DNA of 64,000 bases from Sphingobacterium siyangense (GCF_007830445.1 NZ_VLKR01000016.1:62001-126000); one strand, 5' to 3'. Shown: positions 33,559 through 42,084, counted from the stretch's first letter. Made by a program: numbers and translations. The notes: generated by a model not told the origin, from the sequence alone.

Positions 33559-34887
33559 TTATTGAATACTATCTACTAGCTCCTGGTAATAATCCAATCC
33601 CAAATGTGTGATTAAATCTTCACCCATAATGTGGCGCAATGTATTTTGCAATTTCATCAATTGTTTGAAGATATCGTGTTCAGGAGGTAATCCCGGAGCG
33701 GTTTGAGGAGATTTCAAGTAAAATGATAACCACTCTTGAATACCAGACATACCCGCACGTTGAGCCAAATCAATAAACAAAGCCAAATCCAACGCAACCG
33801 GAGCAGCTAAAATTGAATCGCGACACAAGAAATTGATCTTAATCTGCATTTTGTAACCCAACCAACCGAAGATATCGATGTTATCCCAAGATTCTTTATT
33901 ATCGCCGTGTGGAGGATAATAGTTGATACGTACTTTATGATAAAGATCACCGTATAACTCAGGGTTCTTTTTCGCATCCAGAATTTCTTCCAATACCGAT
34001 AATTTAGAGACCTCTTTTGTTTTGAAATTTTCAGGATCATCTAATACTAATCCATCCCGGTTACCTAAGATATTCGTCGAAAACCAACCTTCAACACCCA
34101 AAGCTCTCGCTTGAAGACCAGGTGCCACAATTGTTTTCATCAATGTTTGGCCTGTTTTAAAATCTTTACCTGCAATTGCCACACCGTTTTCATGCGCCAA
34201 CTCAACAATAGCAGGAACGTCACATGTTAAATTTGGTGCACCATTTACATAAGGAGCTCCCTCTTTCAATGCCGCATAACAATAGATCATACTTGGTGGA
34301 ATACGTTGATCATCATTGTCTAATGCTTCCTCTAATTTAGCTAAAGTTGAAAAAGCTTCGTTTGTTTCAATATAACGCTCAGTAGATCCACACCATACCA
34401 ATACAACACGGTCTAATCCGTTTTTCTCTTTAAATTCACGAATATCACGTTGTACGGCATCTGCCAATTCACGGCGAGTTTTTTCAGATTTGATGTGCGT
34501 TCCGTCCAAATTTTTCACAAAATTACGGTCAAACACAGCCTTCATCGGTTGGATTGCCTCCAATTCAGCCTTAACAGCATCCAATTGGCCTTGCTCCAAT
34601 ACCTGTGCATTTGATGCAGCCTCGTATACGTTATCCTCATATACGTCCCATCCACCAAAAACAACATCTTCCAATTTTGCTAAAGGGACGAAATCTTTAA
34701 TTAATGGATTTCTGTTCTCAGTGCGTTTACCCAGACGGATTCTGCTCAATTGAGAAACAGATCCGATTGGTTTTGAAAAACCTTTGTTTATAGATGCCAC
34801 ACCAGCGATTAATGTTGTAGCCACAGCACCTAATCCCGGAATAAGAATACCCAATTTTCCATTGGCATCTTTCACTTGTTGTCCCAT
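33559..34887 (-). CDS. ino1: Inositol-3-phosphate (myo-inositol-1-phosphate) synthase
   Basis: The 442-residue enzyme converts glucose-6-phosphate to inositol-phosphate with NAD. The Rossmann loop GILIPGLGAVATTLIAG lies at residues about 12-28; LVWCGSTERYIE, GVAIAGKDFKTGQT (catalytic Lys pair) and LGNRDGLVLDDPENFKTKE follow, all diagnostic of eukaryote-like MIPS. KVRINYYPPHGDNKESWDNID stands near the C-terminal part. The length agrees with bacterial members. In Bacteroidota such genes serve synthesis of phosphoinositol lipids; the operon downstream supports this. Confidence 0.97.
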   Translation of the reverse strand: MGQQVKDANGKLGILIPGLGAVATTLIAGVASINKGFSKPIGSVSQLSRIRLGKRTENRNPLIKDFVPLAKLEDVVFGGWDVYEDNVYEAASNAQVLEQGQLDAVKAELEAIQPMKAVFDRNFVKNLDGTHIKSEKTRRELADAVQRDIREFKEKNGLDRVVLVWCGSTERYIETNEAFSTLAKLEEALDNDDQRIPPSMIYCYAALKEGAPYVNGAPNLTCDVPAIVELAHENGVAIAGKDFKTGQTLMKTIVAPGLQARALGVEGWFSTNILGNRDGLVLDDPENFKTKEVSKLSVLEEILDAKKNPELYGDLYHKVRINYYPPHGDNKESWDNIDIFGWLGYKMQIKINFLCRDSILAAPVALDLALFIDLAQRAGMSGIQEWLSFYLKSPQTAPGLPPEHDIFKQLMKLQNTLRHIMGEDLITHLGLDYYQELVDSIQ

Positions 34888-35260
34888 ATTAATTCTATAT
34901 ACTTAAATTGTTATTTAATTGATGTATTATGATAAAATAATTCTTAAAATTAGCTTAAAAAAACATATTTCATACCACTGCCCACTTAATTTATAAAATC
35001 GTGACAAATACCAATACAAACCCCATTCGAAACCTAAAAAAATAATCTGAAAATGAATTATTATTTAGTGTTCTACTAATCCATCTGATTGAAATTTAAC
35101 GTTTTTAGCGAAAGCTGTTAACCCAAAAAATAATTCTCCTTAATTTTACTCAATATATTAAGATTCGAAAACTAATCCAAATTCAATCCAAAAAAAGTTT
35201 TTCTTTCTCAAAAATTGGTCAATTTTTCTTTTTCTATTCGCTATAAATATGACAATAAAA

Positions 35261-35291
35261 TTGGAAAATGGTTTTAGTAGCACTAACTTTA
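35261..35291 (+). promoter_or_regulatory. Candidate promoter for the CocE-type hydrolase
   Basis: TTGG at 35261-35264 lies exactly 19 bp before TAACTTTA (35284-35291), a seven-of-eight -7 match. The leader would be about 230 nt. The remainder of the 34888-35524 gap is AT-rich; no other gene or RNA is recognised in it, and no convincing ino1 promoter was found. Confidence 0.35.
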
Positions 35292-35472
35292 GCCTAAAAT
35301 CTAAATACACGCAATGAATCTATCGTTCAATTTATAAACCATCAGCTGTTGATCCGCTCATTGTAGCTGGAGAAATGGTCTGCCAAACGATAACGCGATG
35401 ACAAATTTAACTGTATCGCATAGCGCCCAAGGTGCATAAGAGTATCCATAGCATTGCAAAAAATGAACCCAA

Positions 35473-35493
35473 GTGTAAAATTATAATTTACAC
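35473..35493. promoter_or_regulatory. Inverted repeat with GTGTAAA half-sites
   Basis: GTGTAAA and TTTACAC are separated by seven bases, 32 bp upstream of the CocE-type hydrolase start. The half-site recurs in a tighter palindrome at 39646-39660. A regulator binding site is possible. Confidence 0.4.
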
Positions 35494-35524
35494 CAAAGAA
35501 TGTACTGAACAAATAATTATCTGA

Positions 35525-37384
35525 ATGAAAAATACAATTTCGTGCCTAACTTTAGCGCTTTTAAGCGCAAGCCAGTTACATGCTCAAACAGCTGCCGACT
35601 CGGCTTATGTTAGAGATCATTATGAAAAGACCGAAGTAGCAATCCCCATGCGAGATGGGAAGAAATTATTTACTGCGATCTACAGTCCAAAAGACAAATC
35701 CAAGAAATATCCAGTTTTACTCAATAGAACACCCTACACGGTTTCTCCTTATGGGCAGAACGAATACAAAAAAAGCTTGGGAAACTTTCCCCAAATGATG
35801 CGTGAAGGTTATATTTTCGTTTATCAGGATGTCCGTGGCAAGTGGATGAGCGAAGGTGATTTTGAAGATATTCGTCCGACCACCTACAGCAAAGATAAAA
35901 AAGCAATCGATGAAAGTACGGATACCTATGATGCGCTTGAATGGTTACAGAAAAATCTCAAAAACTATAATGGCAAAGCCGGGCTCTATGGGATTTCCTA
36001 TCCAGGCTTCTATTCTACCGTCGGATTGGTCAAAACACACCCGAGCTTGAAGGCAGTCTCCCCACAGGCTCCCGTAACAGACTGGTTTATCGGCGACGAC
36101 TTCCACCATAATGGCGTATTGTTTCTTCAGGATGCATTTACATTCATGTCAACCTTTGGTGTCCCACGTCCAAAACCCATTACACCGGATCAATTTAAGG
36201 GCAAAATTCAAATCAAAGAAGCCGATAAATATAACTTTTTTGCAGAAGCAGGAACAGCGCGGGAACTCAAAGAAAAGTATTTTGGTGACTCCGTACAATT
36301 TTGGAATGACCTGTTTAAACATCCCGACTATGATGATTTTTGGAAATCGCGTGTGATCACCAATTCTTTACAGGAGGTAAAACCAGCTGTGATGGTGGTT
36401 GGTGGTTTCTTTGACGCGGAAGATGCTTATGGAACATTTAAGACTTACCAATCGATTGAGGATAAAAGCAAAAAAAACAACTCGATTTTAGTCGCGGGAC
36501 CTTGGTATCATGGCGGCTGGGTTCGTGCAGAAGGAAACTATTTAGGTGATATCCAATTTGAGAAAAAAACCAGTATTACTTATCAGGAGCAATTTGAACA
36601 ACCGTTTTTCAAATATTACCTAAAAGATGAAGGAAACTTCGCCCCTTCCGAAGCTAACATTTTTGTCTCAGGCAGCAACGAATGGAAACATTTCGAACAA
36701 TGGCCGCCAAAAAATGTAGAGACAAAAAAACTATACTTCCAACCTCAGGGGAAACTTGGATTTGACAAAGTTCAACGTACAGATTCCTGGGATGAATATG
36801 TAACAGACCCTAATAAACCTGTTCCGCATCAAGGTGGGTTAATTCAAAACCGAACACGGGAGTATATGGTAGATGATCAGCGTTTCGCAGCTAGTCGCCC
36901 TGATGTCATGGTTTATCAAACGGAACCGTTGACGGAGGATCTGACGATAGTAGGCCCAATCAAAAACTTCCTCAAAGTCTCCTCAACAGGAACAGACGCG
37001 GACTATGTTGTCAAACTGATTGATGTATACCCGAACGATGCTGCAAGTTATCAAGGAAAAACAATGGCTGGATATCAAATGATGGTACGTGGTGAGATCA
37101 TGGCGGGGAAATACCGAAATGGTTTTGATAAAGCACAGGCCTTGACTCCAGGTATGGTCGAAAAGGTTAATTTTGAAATGCCAGACGTTGCGCATACCTT
37201 CAAAAAAGGACATCGCATTATGGTTCAGGTACAAAACTCATGGTTTCCGTTAGCAGAACGAAATCCACAGGTATTTTTACCGTCTTATACAGCCACCAAA
37301 GCTGACTTCCGTAAAGCTACCCAACGTATTTTTCACGATGTGAACAATGCCACATACATCGAATTTTCTGTCCTCAAAGATTAA
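35525..37384 (+). CDS. CocE/NonD-family secreted hydrolase (X-Pro dipeptidyl-peptidase S15 fold)
   Basis: The 619-residue product has a signal peptide (cleavage after SQLHAQ, about residue 21). The alpha/beta hydrolase domain shows VAIPMRDGKKLFTAIYSPKD, YQDVRGKWMSEGDF (oxyanion Tyr region) and GLYGISYPGFYS with the nucleophile Ser (near residue 155). The Asp in FDAEDAYG and the His in AGPWYHGGW complete the triad. The C-terminal beta-jelly domain ends the protein. Relatives hydrolyse acyl-amides or esters such as cocaine or glutaryl-7-ACA; the natural substrate is unknown. Confidence 0.92.
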   Translation: MKNTISCLTLALLSASQLHAQTAADSAYVRDHYEKTEVAIPMRDGKKLFTAIYSPKDKSKKYPVLLNRTPYTVSPYGQNEYKKSLGNFPQMMREGYIFVYQDVRGKWMSEGDFEDIRPTTYSKDKKAIDESTDTYDALEWLQKNLKNYNGKAGLYGISYPGFYSTVGLVKTHPSLKAVSPQAPVTDWFIGDDFHHNGVLFLQDAFTFMSTFGVPRPKPITPDQFKGKIQIKEADKYNFFAEAGTARELKEKYFGDSVQFWNDLFKHPDYDDFWKSRVITNSLQEVKPAVMVVGGFFDAEDAYGTFKTYQSIEDKSKKNNSILVAGPWYHGGWVRAEGNYLGDIQFEKKTSITYQEQFEQPFFKYYLKDEGNFAPSEANIFVSGSNEWKHFEQWPPKNVETKKLYFQPQGKLGFDKVQRTDSWDEYVTDPNKPVPHQGGLIQNRTREYMVDDQRFAASRPDVMVYQTEPLTEDLTIVGPIKNFLKVSSTGTDADYVVKLIDVYPNDAASYQGKTMAGYQMMVRGEIMAGKYRNGFDKAQALTPGMVEKVNFEMPDVAHTFKKGHRIMVQVQNSWFPLAERNPQVFLPSYTATKADFRKATQRIFHDVNNATYIEFSVLKD

Positions 37385-37422
37385 CAGGTCAATTCGAAAG
37401 CCAGCGCTTAAGAGCTAATTGA

Positions 37423-37466
37423 ATAAGGCTACATCAGCTAAACACCTATGCCTGATGTAGCCTTAT
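37423..37466. terminator. Bidirectional terminator, 15-bp stem
   Basis: ATAAGGCTACATCAG pairs with its complement at 37452-37466 around a 14-nt loop. It separates the hydrolase gene from the convergent transporter gene. Confidence 0.85.
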
Positions 37467-37468
37467 CT

Positions 37469-38677
37469 TTAATCTTCCGCTACATACGTAGCTTCTCCGG
37501 CCTTCCATCCCGCAAATAATAAAAGTACGATACTCCCCGCCAAAAAGTAGAACGAGTAATTCCAGGTAGCATCTATTTCGTGCAGCCTACCAAAGACCGG
37601 CGGACCAAAAGCCGCAATAAAATAGCCAACAGACTGCGCCATGCCCGATATTTTGATTGCATTTGCCGTTGATCTAGCCCGCAGGGTAAAGAAGAGAATA
37701 GACAAACTGAAAGACAGTCCATTGGAAAGTCCCAACAATACGGCGGCAACATAAATTCCCTGAAGCTTGTAATGCCAAAATATAAAGATACTTCCAAGCA
37801 TGCCTATCGCAACAGCAGTTGCCATTAAACGTTGATCCTTCATCCGATGAGCCAAAATAGGTCCAATGAACATAATGGGAATCATGGCAATTTGGATCAA
37901 AAACAGCAACCAGCCCGTATTCTCCTTTGGCATACCATAATCGACCAATACGTTGGGCAACCAAGAAATCAAGCTGTAGTAAATCAGGGACTGAATACCC
38001 ATGAATAGGCTGATATACCAGGCCAATCTTGACCTAAAGATATACCCGATTCCACTTGTCGCTTGTCTATTTTCAGTAATACCTGGAGCCTTCTTTCGGC
38101 CTAAACCATCAAAAAAAACAACTATAAGTGATAACAAGGCTAAAATCACCCAAACACCCAGTGAGCCTTGCCACCCAAGACCAGTCCATTCACCCAATCG
38201 TAAACTAAAACCCGAAGCAAAAGCCGCAGTCAGGTTCATTGCTACCGCAAAAATCCCTGTCATCAGCCCAATCTGCTTTGGAAAACTGGTTTTTATATAG
38301 CCAGGTGTAACGACATTGCCCACACAGATCCCAAGTCCAATTAAAAAAGATCCCACAAACAGCGTTGGCATATTGCCCCAGACCCGAAGCACAATCCCTA
38401 CACTCAACAGCATTAAACCAAACAATAAAAAACGATGCATGCCCAGTTTATGCGAATATCGACTTACTGCGACAGAACAGCTCGCAAACATAAAAAGGGG
38501 AATTGCCGTCAATAGGCTGCTTTGAAAACTATTTAATTGTAAATCTTCACTGATTTGCCCCAGTACCGGGCCAACGGCTGTAATTGGCGACCGCAGATTG
38601 GTTGAGACCATAACAACAACCAATATGGATAACCAGGTCCAAGAAACAGCTGTGGATACTTTTATATTCTCTTTCAT
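37469..38677 (-). CDS. MFS transporter of the CynX/NimT family
   Basis: The 402-residue protein has about twelve membrane helices. The first helices read NLRSPITAVGPVLGQISEDLQLN, the CynX/NimT signature (NLRPxxxxVGPLL), then LLTAIPLFMFASCS and LIGLGICVGNVVTPGYIKTSFP. Family members export or import cyanate, nitroimidazoles or small organic anions. A divergent AraC regulator is 89 bp away and probably controls it. The substrate cannot be predicted. Confidence 0.9.
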   Translation of the reverse strand: MKENIKVSTAVSWTWLSILVVVMVSTNLRSPITAVGPVLGQISEDLQLNSFQSSLLTAIPLFMFASCSVAVSRYSHKLGMHRFLLFGLMLLSVGIVLRVWGNMPTLFVGSFLIGLGICVGNVVTPGYIKTSFPKQIGLMTGIFAVAMNLTAAFASGFSLRLGEWTGLGWQGSLGVWVILALLSLIVVFFDGLGRKKAPGITENRQATSGIGYIFRSRLAWYISLFMGIQSLIYYSLISWLPNVLVDYGMPKENTGWLLFLIQIAMIPIMFIGPILAHRMKDQRLMATAVAIGMLGSIFIFWHYKLQGIYVAAVLLGLSNGLSFSLSILFFTLRARSTANAIKISGMAQSVGYFIAAFGPPVFGRLHEIDATWNYSFYFLAGSIVLLLFAGWKAGEATYVAED

Positions 38678-38711
38678 AATAAAATCGCGCTATACATGTA
38701 ATGATCGCCTG

Positions 38712-38719
38712 CAAAGATA
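38712..38719 (-). promoter_or_regulatory. Candidate -7 box for the MFS transporter
   Basis: On the minus strand this reads TATCTTTG, a full TAnnTTTG match, 35 bp upstream of the transporter start. It faces the -7 box of the divergent AraC gene. Confidence 0.45.
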
Positions 38720-38735
38720 TACCTGAAATTTTAAT

Positions 38736-38743
38736 TAAATTTG
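38736..38743 (+). promoter_or_regulatory. Candidate -7 box for the AraC regulator
   Basis: TAAATTTG is a full TAnnTTTG match, 24 bp before the regulator start. The two divergent -7 boxes are 16 bp apart, so the -33 regions would each overlap the other promoter. Confidence 0.45.
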
Positions 38744-38766
38744 CCATTAATTTAATTTAAAACGAC

Positions 38767-39561
38767 ATGGATCAAACAAATCATACATTGACAATTGAAC
38801 GCATCCAGAAATCAACCTTTGTCTGGTTTGAAGAAAACTGGATACACGACAACGAGCTGCACAGTCATCGCAAAGGCCAGTTGATTTATGTCGAACAGGG
38901 TTTCCAATACCTTACCGTCGCAGGAAAAATGTATTTACTCCCCCAAAATCACGTTGCCTGGATTCCCTCTGGTGCATTACATAAGACCAACTCCCACTCT
39001 GAGCGCATCAAGCTTATGGTGCTTTTTTTTGATACTCCACAATTCGACAGCGCACAAGACCAGTTGTTTTTCAGTCAGGTGCAGCTATTTTCGGCGCCTA
39101 AAGTATTACGGGAAATGATTTTGTATTGTGAAAAATGGTCGAAATTGATTGAAGAAGATAAACATGAAAAAGTTTTCCTGGGTGCTTTACTCCATGAACT
39201 CCCCTATTTCGCCGCACAATTGCTCCAACTTGGGATCACCCTTCCTCAGGAAAATAGACTTCAAGCCGTCTTAAATCACCTCCATGACCATTACACAGAA
39301 GCCTGCACCTTAGACGAGATCGCCCTATTGTCCAATCTTTCGCTCCGAACTATTGAGCGCCTTTTTAAAAAGGAAACCGGAATGACACTTGCGAAATATC
39401 AGCAGTTACTCCGCATTATCAAGAGTTTGGAACTTCTTAGCACAAAACAATTCACCATCTCCCAAATTGCATATAAAGTCGGTTATAAAAGCGTACAAGC
39501 GTTCACCAATAGCTTTTATGCTGTGATGAAATATAGACCTTCGAGCTTCATGATGGACTAG
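38767..39561 (+). CDS. AraC-family regulator with cupin sensor domain, divergent from the MFS gene
   Basis: The 264-residue product has an N-terminal cupin (HSHRKGQLIYVEQGFQYLTV, then NHVAWIPSGALHKTNSHS, residues about 22-80) and a C-terminal AraC double HTH (CTLDEIALLSNLSLRTIERLFKKETGMTLAKYQQLLR and FTISQIAYKVGYKSVQAFTNSFYAVMKYRPSSF). It resembles NimR/YpdC-type regulators that sit next to CynX/NimT transporters, which agrees with the divergent gene here. The inducer is unknown. Confidence 0.92.
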   Translation: MDQTNHTLTIERIQKSTFVWFEENWIHDNELHSHRKGQLIYVEQGFQYLTVAGKMYLLPQNHVAWIPSGALHKTNSHSERIKLMVLFFDTPQFDSAQDQLFFSQVQLFSAPKVLREMILYCEKWSKLIEEDKHEKVFLGALLHELPYFAAQLLQLGITLPQENRLQAVLNHLHDHYTEACTLDEIALLSNLSLRTIERLFKKETGMTLAKYQQLLRIIKSLELLSTKQFTISQIAYKVGYKSVQAFTNSFYAVMKYRPSSFMMD

Positions 39562-39569
39562 TTTCAGCA

Positions 39570-39602
39570 CAGCTACAGGCAACTTGTAGCTGAACAGCTA
39601 CA
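39570..39602. repeat. Competing hairpins after the AraC gene
   Basis: CAGCTACA occurs at 39570-39577 and 39595-39602, and its complement TGTAGCTG at 39585-39592 can pair with either copy. The stretch begins 9 bp after the AraC stop. A weak terminator or a switchable structure is possible. Confidence 0.4.
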
Positions 39603-39636
39603 AAATTCAGAACGTTAAAAAAAATAGTAATGAATA

Positions 39637-39668
39637 GTTGCACAGGTGTAATATTTACACTATCTTTG
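39637..39668 (+). promoter_or_regulatory. Promoter with a palindrome filling its spacer
   Basis: GTTG (39637-39640) and TATCTTTG (39661-39668, full -7 match) are 20 bp apart. The spacer holds GTGTAATATTTACAC (39646-39660), a perfect inverted repeat with six-base arms. Binding of a protein there would block the promoter. Confidence 0.55.
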
Positions 39669-39674
39669 TATCAT

Positions 39675-39738
39675 CATAATTTAGGTTTATAATTGGTTAT
39701 TTAAGGTTTTCATTCTCCCCGTTTGAAAACCTTTTTTT
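39675..39738 (+). ncRNA. Possible small RNA between a promoter and a terminator
   Basis: The promoter at 39637-39668 would start transcription near 39675. A terminator follows at once: AAGGTTTTCA (39703-39712) pairs with TGAAAACCTT (39724-39733) and is followed by a run of T. A transcript of about 60-65 nt results, with no open frame of note. It could instead be an attenuated leader of the NYN gene at 39968. From 39739 to 39967 I see only AT-rich sequence. Confidence 0.4.
39703..39738 (+). terminator. Intrinsic terminator with a T-run
   Basis: A 10-bp stem and 11-nt loop are followed by five or more T residues. It lies in front of the NYN gene, not behind a gene, so it acts either on the possible small RNA or as an attenuator. 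Confidence 0.75.
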
Positions 39739-39967
39739 ATTTTCACCGTCCCTCAAATCATTTCACCGCTCCACAAACATAATAAATCCCCCCCTACACC
39801 CAAACAAAAGCAGCTGATCGCATGTTCTAAAAAAATAGCATTCAAATTAATTCTAAAAAATTCAAGAAATTCTTTAACAATACTGTATTTTTAACGAATA
39901 TATTCAGATCAGAAAGGTCACACGAATAGAAAAGAGTTCAAATATTGAAAAAATAATCTAAACATAT

Positions 39968-41290
39968 ATGGCAGAACATGGGGATTTGCAAATCGCAATA
40001 CTAATCGATGCGGATAATGTATCTTATCGAAAGATCGAAGAGATTTTGAATGAAGTCAAAAGATACGGGATTCCAACCATCAAACGCATCTACGGAGACT
40101 GGACCAACCCTTATGTTGAAAAATGGAAGGACAAACTTCTTACCCACGCGATTACCCCCATACAACAATACAGTTATACCCAAGGCAAAAATTCTACTGA
40201 TTCCGCATTAATTATTGACGCCATGGATATTCTGCATTCGGACAGAGTGGACGGATTTTGTATTGTATCGAGCGACAGCGACTTCACCCGCTTGGCCACG
40301 CGCCTCCGGGAATCAGGCAAACTCGTAATCGGTATTGGTGAGAAAAAGACACCTAAGCCTTTTATCGCCTCCTGTGACAAGTTTATCTATGTGGAAATTT
40401 TCGAGAAAAATCAAAAGAAAGAAACAGTCACAAAGAAAAAACAGCAAAATCAACCCAAACCTGCCCCGGTTGAAAACCCGGCAAGTATAGCAGTACTAGA
40501 TGAAGAAACCCTGGAACTTTTAAAAGACACTGTCGATGATACAGCTGATGAAAATGGCTGGGCTTTCCTAGGTGAAATCGGAAGTCTTTTCAATAAAAGG
40601 AAACCTGATTTTGATGCGCGAAATTACGGATACGACAAGATGTCCCACCTTTTTAAAGCCTACAGGGAAGATTTTGAAATTGAAGAGCGGAACACCGACA
40701 AATCGCGCATAAAACACTACTACATCCGCAATATCATTAAACGGCCTTTAGCAATGACTAGTCCGGCTACAGCAGCGGAAACCGAGCACAAAACTCCTTC
40801 TACTCCTACTCCTTCCGTACCTCCTACAGAAACTGCGGCAAAAACTGCAAATCAAAACAATAGAAAGAAAGGGCGCCAAGAGAAGAAACGTCAGGATAAA
40901 ACAAGTTCTGAACCGATACAAAATGAGTCTCCAAAAGCTCAGGAAATTCAGGAGCAAAACGCCGAGTCCCAAGCCTCCGCAGTACAGACACCACCGACAA
41001 ACATGCTTTTTCCTTCGGAGGGCAACAAGATTACTGCAGATGACGTTAAGAAATCGCAAATAAGGATTACAAAAGAATTTAAACCTTTATTTCCCACTAA
41101 ATCCCAAAAATTAAGGATTATGATCAATGCCGGAGAATATGAATGCAATTTTACCTACCGAGGCAGAGGATTTCATGTACTTAAACTGGGAAAAGAAGCC
41201 GCTACGCAGCTTGGTCTTGCAGAAGGAATACAAATACAACTGATCAAACTGAATGAAGTTAGCTTTAGCCTTCAAAATAAATCCGTTTAA
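39968..41290 (+). CDS. NYN-domain (LabA/PIN-like) RNase with OST-HTH/LOTUS domain
   Basis: The 440-residue product has an NYN nuclease domain at residues about 8-145: IAILIDADNVSY, KNSTDSALIIDAMDIL and CIVSSDSDFTRLATRLRESG hold the conserved Asp residues of the metal site. Residues about 175-265 form an OST-HTH/LOTUS domain (LLKDTVDDTADENGWAFLGE, then FDARNYGYDKMSHLFKAY). A linker rich in Ala, Pro, Thr and Glu follows (about 266-350), then an 85-residue C-terminal module with IMINAGEYECNFTYRGRGF that I do not recognise. The combination points to RNA binding and cleavage. It is a single-gene unit. Confidence 0.9.
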   Translation: MAEHGDLQIAILIDADNVSYRKIEEILNEVKRYGIPTIKRIYGDWTNPYVEKWKDKLLTHAITPIQQYSYTQGKNSTDSALIIDAMDILHSDRVDGFCIVSSDSDFTRLATRLRESGKLVIGIGEKKTPKPFIASCDKFIYVEIFEKNQKKETVTKKKQQNQPKPAPVENPASIAVLDEETLELLKDTVDDTADENGWAFLGEIGSLFNKRKPDFDARNYGYDKMSHLFKAYREDFEIEERNTDKSRIKHYYIRNIIKRPLAMTSPATAAETEHKTPSTPTPSVPPTETAAKTANQNNRKKGRQEKKRQDKTSSEPIQNESPKAQEIQEQNAESQASAVQTPPTNMLFPSEGNKITADDVKKSQIRITKEFKPLFPTKSQKLRIMINAGEYECNFTYRGRGFHVLKLGKEAATQLGLAEGIQIQLIKLNEVSFSLQNKSV

Positions 41291-41314
41291 ATCTTATTCA
41301 GGGTTATTTTTCTC

Positions 41315-41368
41315 GCTTTAATAGGGTGATAGGACAATATACATATTGTCCTATCACCCTATTAAAGC
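41315..41368. terminator. 25-bp perfect stem between convergent genes
   Basis: Arms 41315-41339 and 41344-41368 are fully complementary with a four-base loop. It is the longest perfect stem in the window and lies between the NYN gene and the convergent DUF2625 gene. Confidence 0.8.
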
Positions 41369-41403
41369 ATTAAGCTGAAGGGTTTGTCGTATTAAAATAA
41401 CGA

Positions 41404-42069
41404 TTAGCGTCTGCCAGCAAATTCCATCGTAAAATGGTAGTTCTCATCGATTGCCATTGGCTTGCGATCTACTTTACGAAAATCCCGTGCTTCTTCAGTC
41501 CATAGAAAAGGATAAAACGAAAAAACTTGATTACCATTCAACGATTTGACGTCTTCACTCCAGTCTTTCCATTTAAATGTTTCATAAAACTGTCTGATAT
41601 CCCCTTTCAAAGCCCAAAAAACAAAGTCCGAATAGCCACATTCCAAACTTTCCCATTGCAAGGTATCTTGAGCAAAATAATAGACCTGTCCAATAGCATC
41701 TCCCAGAGCGCCGGCATTGATGGCAAAATAACCACCCAAAACATCGTCAGCTATAAGAAGAAATCCTCCTTTTTCGCCTTCCTTGTCAAAACTTTTGCCC
41801 TTATTCCACTCCATAATTCCGCGGTTCAGCTTTGGCGAACCGGAGCCTAAAATTCGCAACCAGCCACCATCGATCAGTATACCACCGCTTTGATGAATAA
41901 TGGCCCCCATCGGAGATTTCGTCGTAATTTGTGCCCTTAAAAGTTCCTCATCAGCCCGCTTAGGGTTTTGAGGAAGCACTTCATATGAATTTGTCGCTTC
42001 CTTCAACCAGCCCTCAACCAGCTTCCATCCCGAATTACTTGTATCAATCAGTTCTTTTAGACTTTTCAT
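41404..42069 (-). CDS. DUF2625-family protein
   Basis: The 221-residue product starts KSLKELIDTSNSGWKLVEGWL and has VLPQNPKRADEELLRAQITTKSPMGAIIHQSGGILIDGGWLRILGSGS, the DUF2625 signature, followed by GGFLLIADDVLGGYFAINAGAL. No signal peptide is present, so it is cytoplasmic. The family has no established function. It is a single gene with a strong hairpin just upstream of its start. Confidence 0.88.
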   Translation of the reverse strand: MKSLKELIDTSNSGWKLVEGWLKEATNSYEVLPQNPKRADEELLRAQITTKSPMGAIIHQSGGILIDGGWLRILGSGSPKLNRGIMEWNKGKSFDKEGEKGGFLLIADDVLGGYFAINAGALGDAIGQVYYFAQDTLQWESLECGYSDFVFWALKGDIRQFYETFKWKDWSEDVKSLNGNQVFSFYPFLWTEEARDFRKVDRKPMAIDENYHFTMEFAGRR

Positions 42070-42084
42070 TTCTTGTGCTTTTAT

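Noticed and set aside
40748..41059. Minus-strand frame inside the NYN gene
   Set aside because: It arises from the low-complexity Pro/Thr/Ala linker of the NYN protein read backwards.
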